From Skeletonema tropicum (Eukaryota > Bacillariophyta > Thalassiosirophyceae > Thalassiosirales > Thalassiosiraceae), in the NCBI GenBank assembly GCA_037178625.1, contig CM074131.1:1116001-1180000 (forward strand): a stretch of DNA of 64,000 bases, given 5' to 3'. Of this stretch, positions 54,758-64,000 are shown piece after piece. The translations under genes and the position numbers were made by a program. The notes under the pieces are model-generated. The model had not been told where the DNA came from. It worked only from the letters and a program-made list of their open reading frames with translations, and ran no database searches. Within the stretch, counting starts at the first letter, position 1; each line of letters opens with the position of its first letter.

Positions 54758-57155
54758 ATGACGTCCAGCCACCAAGCAGCAGGAGGGAGACCAACTCCGT
54801 CTCTACCTCCATTCTGAAATAAGCACCTCTCACAGCACCCATGGCGTAACCCCCCACGAAGACTACTTCCAATATTCTGCCTATTGTACCCGTCGTCCTC
54901 CATCGATTGCGTCATTCCAAGCACGTCCAACGGGATCTGGTCCATGTCCGATTATACAAGAGTTCCCTTTCCACGAGGAGGGTTGTTGTGGATACTACTA
55001 CTACTACTACTACTAGCAATAATGAAAACAACAATAAGGCGAAAAAATATGCCTATAGAGCCATTGATCTGACCAATTTACCATCGGCTGTGTTGGCATC
55101 TCATGTCAATTACTTTTTAGAACCGTTGTATTGTGCGGAGAGGTGTTGGGCGGCGTCTTTGGCGCTCAAGGCTGAAATGAATGCTGTGGTGGATGGTATT
55201 GCTGGTGTTGGTGGTGGTAAAGAAACAACCAACTTGTCACAGGGTTGGGAGGTGATGGACTCAATAACCCGCAAGGATTGGAGTGTGGGCAAATTTCGGG
55301 CACAGTCGATGAAACGATTGAAGAAGGCTGTCAAGTATGCTGAGTTGTTGGAGACTTTGGCGTTGAGTACCAAGCCTGTTCCGTCTACTGATAATGATGA
55401 TGCTGCTGAAGAGGAGGAAAAGGAGGAGAATGCACAAGACGAAGAAAGTATGGTACAACCACCGGTAGATGAACATACTCAAATGGAGGCACGTGCCTAT
55501 GCCTCCTTCATGAGGGGGAATTTGGCACTTGAGATGAATCAATGGCAAACGGCATGTACGGAGTATCAAATGGCGATGCAGTTGTGTGAGGCTTTGGGTC
55601 AAGGAATTGTTGCCTCTGCTAATGCTGCTGCTGATAATAGTGATGATGGTGGTACGAGTGAAACAGATGGCAATGTGAATGTACAGCAATTGGAATTATT
55701 TGATTTCTTCAACTCGAGGGCGAAGAATGTGATTGCTCCGTTGTTGAAATATTGTCATTATGAGTTGCAGGTAAGTGTCAGATTGATACAATTCATTTGG
55801 CTTATTTGGCATATACACAAACATGTATTGTACTTGAAGTCGAATTTGACTTTCATTGGATAATAACACACCCACTAATATTATTATTATTACCCATGCT
55901 TTATACACAGGAAAAGGGACTATCACCCACTGAAAAAATATCCTTCCTTCAATCCTCCTCCTCCATCACATCCGATGGTGATCCCCTCCAATCCAAACTC
56001 CACTCTCTCAAAAATGAAACACTCCAAACCCAAGCCACGTCTGGATCATCCATGTCTCAAATTACATTTCGTGACACGGTTGTTCCGGTGGAAACGAAGG
56101 ATCTTCGTATGGCATTATTGAAAATTCAAGATTTGAAGAGTGAGTGGGAAGAGGAAGAACGGGGGAGGAGGAAGCAGCAGAATAATACTAACAATACTGG
56201 GTCCAACAACAACAGCACTGATGATAATGGTGGTGATGGTGATGCGAAATTTATGGAGCTGCTGAGTGGATATGACGATGCTGTTTCTCTGGTAAACAAG
56301 GAACTGAAGCAACTTGCCGCTCTAAAATCAGGACCAGCTGTAAATGCCAAAAAGTTTCAATTGGTCAATCTGTTGGGATATTCCAAATATCAAAAGTTGA
56401 AACTTGTTATGGGAAGGAATGAAGAGTTGACAAATGGTATCATCCAAAAGAGTAGGGAGGGTGATGATGATGAGGGCATGACATTGAAACATTTGGAAGA
56501 AGTGGCTCATCTCTACGATGCATTATTGCAAGATGCACGTGCTGTGGCGTCTCTCCCTGGAGGGGGCTCTCCTGATGATTTTGATGGAGAGACTATTACA
56601 TCATCTTCTTCTTCTGCAGTCGTTGAAGATGAGTTTTATTTGGAGGCCAATGCCAATGTCTTGCGGCTGCGTTCTCTGCGTTGTTATTATCTTGCACGAA
56701 TGCATGCTTCTCCCCTTGTACACAAATATTCCGAGGCGGTGGCGTTGTTAGATCAGGCGGAACGTCTTGCAAACGAGGCATTGGAAGAAATTGGAGCTTG
56801 TGATCAAATGGAAAATGGTGATGCACTACTGGAGAGCTTGGAAAAGGTAGCTGCAGAAATGAGAGGGGAGAAATGTCGAGTATTGGCACTATCTTATTTG
56901 AGTAAATCATCCTCCACTGGCTCTGGTAAATGCCTGCTGCAAAGGTTGCACGATTACAATATTCCCTCTTCTCCGAAATCGATCGCTCATGTACCACCAA
57001 AGCTTGAGCCAATGGCATGCAAACCTAGTTTCTTTGATGTGGCGTTGAATTATGTAAGTGAGTATCCAGTTGATGAGCTTGAACGAGCAATGGAAGAATA
57101 TAACGGGGCTGAAGCAGCTAGTTCTGGAATCTTGGGTTGGTTTCGACGGGGATAA
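54758..57155 (+). CDS. SRP68: Signal recognition particle subunit SRP68
   Basis: RNA-binding SRP subunit that pairs with SRP72 and targets secretory proteins to the ER. The N-terminal region reads HGVTPHEDYFQYSAYCTRRL and LHRLRHSKH across a one-base shift near 54895, matching the SRP68 pattern (HG-x-x-x-x-D-Y-x-x-Y-x-x-YC-x-RR-L-x-RLR). The exact start is uncertain: ATG 54758 needs one more correction near 54795. Helical TPR-like segments follow, with an acidic insert. A 140-nt intron (55771-55910, GTAAGT...CACAG) joins YCHYELQ to EKGLSPTEK. Exon 2 is intact and includes SQITFRDTVVPVETKDLRMA and the end ILGWFRRG, similar to SRP68 C-termini. An overlapping minus-strand open frame is not real. 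Confidence 0.85.
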
Positions 57156-57459
57156 AAAAGAAGATTTACTAAATTGATAATCTAAAGTCTATTTTTGACT
57201 TGGTAGATGGACATGTTTGGAAGCCTGTAAGTATCTTAACGTGGAATGAATGGGGAGAGCAAGGTGTCTTGGAACCTAGTACTTTGAATGATTTTCACAT
57301 ATCTGGAGAGAGTTTAATGTCAAGCACGCCAAGATGCAATGGAAGTGAACTGCTCCGTGTATGAGTATTCCTATCATTTTTAGTCAACATCATCTGATGA
57401 GTTAGTGTAGCAACGTATCAAAAAAACCAAGAGCCGAACGTTTTAAGTAGTATAACTAT
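57156..57459. other. Intergenic between convergent SRP68 and LON-domain genes
   Basis: About 300 bases, AT-rich, no gene seen. It must hold both 3' ends. Confidence 0.5.
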
Positions 57460-58747
57460 TTATTCTAATTCAGTCAAAAATGCTTTGATCAAGCTTTCCT
57501 TCGCTTCCAGTCGAGCACGCTCTCTTCTAATCATTGCTGCCAACTTTCTCACTCTACCCAGACTGTCCTCCATGGACAGTATCTCTTGAAAATCAAGGAC
57601 AGGCTCCATACCAAGCTCGACAAAATCTGCTGCGGCACTCTGCTCCATCTCCTCCAGCTGCTTTTGGACATGTTCGGGTAGACTTCGTCGCTTCACAGGT
57701 AGTTCTAATGGGCCTTTTGCTTCCATCGCAACCTGCACAGAAATCTCATTAATCACTCCTTGCAACTGTGTTTGCTTCGCTTGACGTATCGTGTTACAAA
57801 GTACTTGCCAAGTGTCGACTAATTTCCAATAGTCTAAATCATCATTGAGTGTAGTAAGATCCGGCAGTTCGTGTACTGCTTTTCTAGCAAATTTGGGGAG
57901 TTCATTCGATGCCAGACTCTGAGAATTGATGTAAGTCGAACGAACCTTTTGATAATCCTCTACTATCTGATGTGTTAAGGAGTCCATTTCTTCTGTCTTG
58001 CCTTTGGTTGCTTCATTTATAAATGAGCGAAGTTTCACATTGGCTACACTGTATTCACTCTCAGCCAATTTGTTGTTGTTGTTGTTGTGTGCATTTTCTA
58101 CATTGATAATATCAACTATACCCACAGCTTGACAAGTCGCCACAACTCGATTCAGCGTAGGTAGGACATCACCCGGCCACGTCCTCGCGCCACTGATACT
58201 TCTATCTTCTGTATCAATCAACCTCATCAATGTCCCGACCGAAGCTAATCGATGTGTATCTCTCGCTCTTAATGTGACACAGAATAACGATCGATCCCCC
58301 CATTTCCCTGCCACTAGATCATTTGCCATTTGTACATTTCGTGGTTCGGTATTGACAATTGTATGATTCTCTCCAGAGTGGGGGGTGTAGACTGCTGGAA
58401 GGGGGTATATTGGGACTCGCAGTATTTCCTGTTCGTCATCATTATCAATATGTTGTGATGATGTGATGTGAGCATCCAACCATTCAATAGGATAGTTGTC
58501 ATCATCGATTTCCTGTCGCTCCTTCGCTAGCCATTCTAAGGATGTGTCTAAGTCAGATGTGAATTGCCGCCGCTGATCCTGATGTGAATTTAAGGAAGTG
58601 TGGAATAATCTAAATGATAAGTGCTGAGCAATCAGCGGAGGTAGCAGGTGCACTTCTGAAGTGGCGACATGTGAAGGCAGCGTCTCTTGGTATGAACGAG
58701 GCGACAATGGCAATTATGATAGTGAGTGAGCGTTGTGGATATGGCAT
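57460..58747 (-). CDS. Plastid-targeted LON substrate-binding-domain protein
   Basis: I start the gene at ATG 58747. The first frame gives a signal peptide (SLTIIIAIVASFIPRDAA) followed by FTC, a diatom plastid-type cleavage motif. One extra base around 58650-58690 leads into the main frame (HLLPPLIAQHLSFRLFHTSL). The LON N-terminal (PUA-like) domain spans LRVPIYPLPAVYTPHSGE, the SLFCVTLRARD segment and LASVGTLMRLIDTEDR to AVGIVDI. The C-terminal half is helical (PLELPVKRRSLPEHVQKQLE and GRVRKLAAMIRRERARLEAK). There is no AAA+ or Lon protease domain, so it is not a full Lon protease. It resembles stand-alone LON-domain proteins of photosynthetic organisms, possibly an adaptor in plastid proteostasis (inference). 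Confidence 0.75.
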
Positions 58748-59094
58748 TATGATGATAGGTTCATGTGTTTCATAATAACGCCGGCCAACGACATCATCTT
58801 CAATGAATGACACATACAGTGTGGGAAATGGAAATAGGCTGATGTCCACACTATGGAAATGGGCTGATGTCCTAATAGATCCAAAACGAAGACAGCCGCA
58901 CGCGCAGATTGGAGATCACGCCCGGATCTTCGATCTTTGATCTTTTAACTCCATTTAAAAAATTTGCCATCTGCATCTGCCATTTCAGTTCAAGACAATA
59001 CAATTCCTTAATATTGTATCGAATCCAACACCAACTCGGTGTAGAAATATCTGCGTAGACGTTCATTATATCCACTTACAATCATCTTTCAATC

Positions 59095-59607
59095 ATGGCC
59101 GACTTGCAATCAAAAGTAACACAATTGACCTCCCAAATAGAAGGACAGCTCACCACCATGGTCGACGAAATCGAGAAGCAAAAGCTCCGGCCCATGGGCC
59201 GAAACATGCATTCCTGCATCGTCTCCTGTTACGACAAGGTCGGAATGTCCGGACGAAAGGAACAAATCGAACAATGTGCACAGCAATGTCAAATTCCCTA
59301 CCAACAAGCCGGGGCAGTAACGCAACAAGAGATTGGGAACTTTCAGAATCGGTTGCAGAATGGAATGATGCAGTGTCAGAATGATGCGCAGGCAATGGTG
59401 ACTCCGGATATGCAGGGTGATGAAAAGAAGATGAGGCAGGTGGAGAATAATTTGCTGAAATGTATAGAGGGTGCGGTGGGGAAGAGTAAGACGGAGTTGG
59501 GACCTATGAGGCAACGAATTGAAAGTCGAATGGTGGTGGAGGCAGGTAGCAGTGGTGGTGTTGGAGGGGGCTCTGGAGAAAAGAAGGGCTGGTTTGGCCG
59601 CGGTTAA
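59095..59607 (+). CDS. FAM136A/DUF842 family protein
   Basis: An intact small protein of 170 residues. The DUF842 pattern is clear: paired CxxxC motifs in MHSCIVSCYDKVG and EQCAQQCQIPYQQAG, then a helical segment with FQNRLQNGMMQCQNDAQAM. Members of this family are mitochondrial intermembrane-space-associated proteins in animals. Twin CxxxC motifs fit oxidative import, but the location here is inferred. It ends in a Gly-rich tail KKGWFGRG. The start ATG 59095 has a good context (AATC before ATGGCC). Confidence 0.85.
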   Translation: MADLQSKVTQLTSQIEGQLTTMVDEIEKQKLRPMGRNMHSCIVSCYDKVGMSGRKEQIEQCAQQCQIPYQQAGAVTQQEIGNFQNRLQNGMMQCQNDAQAMVTPDMQGDEKKMRQVENNLLKCIEGAVGKSKTELGPMRQRIESRMVVEAGSSGGVGGGSGEKKGWFGRG

Positions 59608-59769
59608 ACTGCATTGTTACATTCATAAGATGGAATGAAAACTGATTGAGTGCGATTTCATTACATGATTTAATTTCGTCTTGAATATCTGTATTTCTTT
59701 CTCTACATATGATATGACATTGGTTTCAGTTAGAATCTTATAGATGGTATTTCTCAAGTGCAATAGCAA

Positions 59770-61444
59770 TCAATCCTTGTGAATGTTCTTCCAAATTGAT
59801 GTTGACGTTGCATCATCCACAACACCATTAGGTGGGATAGGCAAGTGTTTCAGAGGCTCAATCAAGGGTGTAACCTCCAATGGTTTCCCAACCTTTTCTC
59901 CACGATCTGGGAGCAACAATCCCAACATATTCAACCACTTTCTATCACCTTTTGGTTTGTTGTGTATATGACATGCACTGGGATAAGTGTGGCAAGTCCT
60001 AAATAGAACCTTTTGATCGCTTCCTACAAATTTGCCTGTAGCCGCCATGGCCCAGAAGGTTTCATAAAATGCTGAATACATATTGGATATCCCATTGTAC
60101 GTTGCTGCAAAGCAATTCCCACCAACTAGGACGTGATCACCGCTTATGACAACCTCACGGTCCGAACTATCAGGTAGCATTTGATACAGTAACATGGAAT
60201 CATCCGACACACCCTCCTTTGTCATATTGATTCTCATTGCACTTTGTCGATACATGTGTGGAGCAGGATTTCTCCAATATCCTGTATCAACCCACACAAA
60301 TTGTGTTGTATTAAATGGATTGAGCATTGCTGCTGATTGAAGTAAGACTATCTTTTCATCCCATAATAGGTACAACTTGGTGTTGATGGACTTGTGATGT
60401 GTCGTCCCCTCTGGATCAATCTCAAATTGCTTCTTCCAAAAAGTTTCTTGTGGGAAATGTTGCAATAGTCGCAACTCTTCAACTGACATTGGCACTACAA
60501 TTGTGGGGGCATGCTGCCTCTTTTCAGTGAAAAACTTGACCCATGTGCTGCCAGGTTCACAAAAGATGATCATTGGATCTGCCGTACTGAGTAGTTGTTG
60601 CGATGTCTTTTCATACATTTTTCTCGGATGTTTGGAACTCATTTCATAAAATGCTGTAATAAGCGTGGCAGTTGGTCGGTTGATAGATTTCTCCATTATT
60701 GCCACTGGGATAATTTCTAGGAGATCGACAGGTACAATCCTTGAGCTCCTCTTCACTTAGAACATTGTCTTTACTGAAATTCTTGGTCAGATGTTGATGA
60801 ACAACATTGGTCGGACAACATTCGGGAGGCATCCCAATAATCACTGTATCAGGCGCAGCAATGTGTTTGTGGATGGATCTGTCCCATTGTGGAAATTGTG
60901 GTGGTAGAAATTTGGGTAGAGCAGTGTTGGAATTTGAATCTGACTGTAGGAGGTCATTGTAACGACGTTCCAGAGTTGTGCGCACCAGATCATTGGCGTT
61001 TTCTATGTATGGATCTAATGGAGTGATGGATGATTCGTGCCACGGACGAGAGGATATCGATGCAAACATGCCATTTCGTCCTGTGGAGTCTAGATTTGGC
61101 TCGATGTAATAGAGAGGTGTTTGTTGATTCTGCTCAGCGTTTTTGTGTGTTGCAAAATATCTCAGTGGTGCGCACACGCCAGGCTCACATACTCGCGTCG
61201 TATGCGCTAATTGAGCTGCACCACTTTGTAAGTCTTTTAGAAACGATATCCATTTAGTATTCAAGTCTTCAGTGGCTTGTTTGGCTGGCTTGACTTTTTG
61301 AGACGATCCACTTGCCCTATCCTTCTTGATCTTGAGATTCATGTCGTTCGGCTCATACTGATACAGCGGCAAAAGAAATGGGACTAATGAAATTATCACC
61401 AGCATAAAGATGATTAGCATTTGAATTCTTGCTGACGACGTCAT
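59770..61444 (-). CDS. HtrL/YibB-type putative glycosyltransferase, type II membrane
   Basis: The ATG at 61444 opens a short tail and a membrane anchor (MLIIFMLVIISLVPFLLPLY), giving a Golgi-type topology. The lumenal N-terminal part (60750-61300) has no known domain. After one extra base near 60668-60680 the frame reads ATLITAFYEMSSKHPRKMYE, DPMIIFCEPGSTWVKFF, FVWVDTGYWRNP and a C-terminal region with VISGDHVLVGGNCFAATYNG. This is the HtrL/YibB (WlaTC) family pattern, found in bacterial LPS loci and in many algae and thought to be glycosyltransferase-like. FVWVDTG probably supplies the acidic metal/nucleotide site (inference). The acceptor is unknown. Confidence 0.75.
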
Positions 61445-61714
61445 GGCTGCAGATTATTATCGAGCATGCCATGCTGCCACTAATAAACAACTACTATTAA
61501 TATGAAAACGGCCGCCGGAAGCGGGGTCGGAGCGCTTGTGTTCATTCCGTATGGGGGCTTGTGTATTGTCACACAATATTGGTAGCCCCTTTTATCGTTT
61601 GCAAAAGCGTAATCTGAAGTACGAAGTACAGCGAGCCGGCAAGGACCTACCATAGACCATAATAGTTGTTATGTTGAGTTCATTCTACTTTGTTTATTTG
61701 ACTCTTTAACAACC

Positions 61715-62631
61715 ATGAACAACATTCAATCTTGGTCTGCATTTGATGAACAGGTTCAGAATAAAAACAATGCACCTTCGTCTTTCACCACGCCGCTGGA
61801 GCAGAACGGAGTAGATTCGCTTTACGTCTCCCAAACATCAGAAAATGTAGCGCCTGCAACTGTTGCTCTATTGCGTCAAGCTGGGCTTACATCGTCTTCT
61901 TCACGGAATGCATCAAATATCGATAATAATAGCGACGTCGATGCAATAGAAAGTGAAGAAGAATATAGACTTCGGTTTCACTGGATGAGACCTCATCCTT
62001 CACTTGCATTTTCAATCGAAGAGGAGATTGCTGTGAAGAAGAAACAAGAGGAGGCCCAATTCGATACAAACTAATCAGCATGATGGGCAAAAGAAATCAG
62101 TAGAGAGGCCACAGCAACAACAACTTGAAGCTGCATTTGTAACTGCAAAAATGATGCAGGTATATCGTGATGCACAAATTGAACAACATGAAAAACAAAC
62201 GGGCGAAGAAGGGGGGGATGAAGTCATTCTGTTAGACGAAGAACCAAATTATAATCAAAGTGCCAATACCAAATCTGAGGAAAGCAAGAATTGTTTTTGC
62301 CAAATCTACTGCCCTTCTTCCATACGAGCATCCTGACTTGAGAGTAGATTTGGCAACTTTGGTGGAACCTCCTTTGATGCTTTCTTGGCTGCCATCAGCC
62401 GAGTGCATTGATACTTCGTACAGAGACGAGTAGAGATGATGATGATGAAGATGATGAAACAAACATGATAATATCATAATGTATTATTAATCCAAGGACA
62501 TTTAGAAAAGGCTTATGCCACCTCTTATGATGTACTTTGTACTCCTGTCAATTTACTTGCCTACAAATATGGAATGCGATCAATCTCTTTGGGGCGCTTG
62601 ATTAAGCGTAAGTAGCACCCTCGAACATATT
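61715..62631 (+). CDS. Unrecognised protein gene, frame broken several times
   Basis: I do not recognise it. The first frame from ATG 61715 (MNNIQSWSAFDEQVQNKN) runs to 62074 with FHWMRPHPSLAFSIEEE. A second, one base on, reads QLEAAFVTAKMMQVYRDAQI. A third, one more base on, reads FAKSTALLPYEHPDLRVDLA and LVEPPLMLSWLPSAEC. A further stretch after 62490 reads HLEKAYATSYDVLCTPVNLL and KYGMRSISLGRLIKR, with a GTAAGT donor-like site right after it (62608). The amino-acid composition and absence of stops in each stretch suggest one disrupted coding region. The last part could be a second exon or gene. Function unknown. Confidence 0.45.
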
Positions 62632-62690
62632 TTACAAGCCAAGTCCTAAACACAACAACCGACATCAATTATTCAATGACGGGCCAGTCA

Positions 62691-63551
62691 CTACTTGCTT
62701 GAGGCATACACAATGGGCGCAACACACTCTGTGATACCCCACGTACGGACGCTCACGAGCGTGAACTTAAGCTTGGCCTCGTCCCTACCAGGAGTTGGCT
62801 CAAAGTTCGGAGTCCCCTCAACCTCCATAGATACCGAAAAGATACCAACGCCTCTATGCATGCACTGCTGGTGAGGTTGTGCACTCACTTCTTGAACGCT
62901 TCCAATGCGTGAGAATGATACGTCTTTGCCAGAGGCTGTATCTTCCTTTACAACCCAAAAGCTTGGCTTGGGCTGTCCACTCTCGTTGCGCATTTTGGCT
63001 TCGATTGCCACCAGATTGCGATTCGGATCTTCGATAAATCCCTCATCGGATACGTCCCAGCCTGTCCCTGCCTTGACATATGATTTAAACTTATCGAGGG
63101 TCGGTCCTGGAAGATAAACGTATACCCATGAATTGGCGTAGCCATTGAACATTGGCTGGCCATTTCTATGTACGAGCTTTGATGTGAGGTCAACACAAAC
63201 ATCCATACTGACGTAAGCAAGATTACATGGGTCGCCTTTAATGTCGTAGGTAAAGTCCATATCTCCGTGCCATATCTGACCTTGGCCTGGATGAGCAAGG
63301 CTTGCATTGAAGCGGATCCTAGGATCTGGAACGTTGATGGCCAAAGTGATCTTGTAAATGATCAAATACGTGACGGAGTCCTTAGCTTCTTTTTCGGGTA
63401 CTAAGTTACCCCTCCACTGCACCATGATGTTGGAGTCTGAAGATGCAGCCACGGATTCTTCGTCTTCGTCTCTCTGCCACTGTGCTGCTTCCTCGTTGCC
63501 GTTGTGGTCAACTATGATTGGGATGAAACCTACGCCTCCAATTGCAGCCAT
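62691..63551 (-). CDS. Hypothetical protein, intact
   Basis: 286 codons from ATG 63551, with no recognisable family. There is no signal peptide or membrane helix. The sequence is rich in beta-type segments (VTYLIIYKITLAINVPDPRI, WHGDMDFTYDIKGDPCNLAY, SWVYVYLPGPTLDKFKSYV, AKLKFTLVSVRTWGITEC), suggesting a cytosolic all-beta fold. Its codon pattern and lack of breaks support a real gene. Nothing in the context suggests a role. Confidence 0.65.
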   Translation of the reverse strand: MAAIGGVGFIPIIVDHNGNEEAAQWQRDEDEESVAASSDSNIMVQWRGNLVPEKEAKDSVTYLIIYKITLAINVPDPRIRFNASLAHPGQGQIWHGDMDFTYDIKGDPCNLAYVSMDVCVDLTSKLVHRNGQPMFNGYANSWVYVYLPGPTLDKFKSYVKAGTGWDVSDEGFIEDPNRNLVAIEAKMRNESGQPKPSFWVVKEDTASGKDVSFSRIGSVQEVSAQPHQQCMHRGVGIFSVSMEVEGTPNFEPTPGRDEAKLKFTLVSVRTWGITECVAPIVYASSK

Positions 63552-64000
63552 GATTTATGTCGCAATCAATCAGTACTTATGAGTACCAAGATTATTGTTT
63601 ACACACAGCACTGACAAGAGCAGTACTCTGTCTTTAAATGATACTTTTATGATAAACCTTGCTGAGCGATGTTTTGAATTTGAACTTGAAAGTACAAAAG
63701 TATGTAGCAGAGAACAGAGAGAAGCATCATGAGACAATTTTCGATTCCCGTATCCCTTTGTAACCCAATGCAAACACGATGCAAGTGAGTGGTGTACTCA
63801 GGTTCAGGGTATTCAGATAGTCGTTCGTGGTTCTTTGAGCAAGCGTTGAAACCGTATTTGCAAAATCTCATTTCACGACTACCTACACGACTGTGTACGA
63901 CGTGCTTAGGCTACTCCTACTTCCTATAAAAATAAGTACACGCACAACCAACAGTCGATAGAAGTAAGTCAAGTGAAAAGAGAGCGCCTCTACCTCTATA
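63552..64000. other. Intergenic at the window end
   Basis: Probable promoter of the minus-strand hypothetical gene plus spacer. No gene recognised. Confidence 0.4.

Noticed and set aside
1..64000. tRNA genes
   Set aside because: I looked for GGTTCGAATCC-like T-arm boxes; the only CGAATCC matches belong to the transposon palindromes and lack a cloverleaf.

Overview
The window looks like nuclear DNA of a diatom, most likely a centric species. This is inferred, not proven. The grounds are short GT-AG introns (about 77-140 nt), dense genes on both strands, signal peptides followed by a plastid-type motif with Phe at the cleavage site (SET proteins, DUF2061 protein, LON-domain protein), and families common in diatoms: GT90, P4H with ShKT, DUF285/BspA-like surface proteins, and PTP-linker/Cys-rich secreted proteins. 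No tRNA, rRNA or CRISPR array was recognised.

Layout. 0.7-4.5 kb: a GT90 glycosyltransferase (-) and the haem O synthase COX10 (+), divergent. 6.7-9.7 kb: an OSCA/TMEM63 channel (+). 9.8-10.9 kb: a heavily broken type I membrane protein (-). 11.2-14.6 kb: two tandem copies of a plastid-targeted SET-domain methyltransferase. 14.8-19.9 kb: a DNA transposon with inverted ends and one long ORF (integrase, Ulp1-like protease, RING, CXC). 20-22.8 kb: a ShKT prolyl 4-hydroxylase (+) and a Myb/DEK_C protein (-). 23.3-26.5 kb: a 184-bp satellite array. 26.8-28.2 kb: a secreted PHB-depolymerase-like esterase (-).

29.3-33.5 kb: a coiled-coil protein (-), a plastid DUF2061 protein (+) and calreticulin (-). 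33.9-37.4 kb: a diacylglycerol kinase (+) with a 72-bp in-frame repeat region upstream. 37.6-38.6 kb: an AlkB-type oxygenase (-). 39-42.6 kb: an HRQ1-type helicase (+). 42.9-45.5 kb: a secreted LVIVD/Fn3/PTP protein (-). 46.5-47.3 kb: a PIF1 helicase relic. 47.6-51 kb: a BspA-like surface protein (+). 51-54.5 kb: a Nup88-like nucleoporin with an FG region (-). 54.8-57.2 kb: SRP68 (+). 57.5-58.7 kb: a LON-domain protein (-). 59.1-59.6 kb: a FAM136A-like protein (+). 59.8-61.4 kb: an HtrL/YibB-type protein (-). The end holds an unrecognised broken gene (+) and an intact hypothetical gene (-).

Most genes are unrelated single-copy housekeeping or secretory genes, with no operon logic. Two observations stand out. 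One is the transposon with its four-domain protein. The other is that many otherwise conserved genes (calreticulin, SRP68, HRQ1, COX10 and others) need single-base frame corrections, nearly all equal to one extra base. That suggests insertion-type consensus errors or, less likely, something biological.
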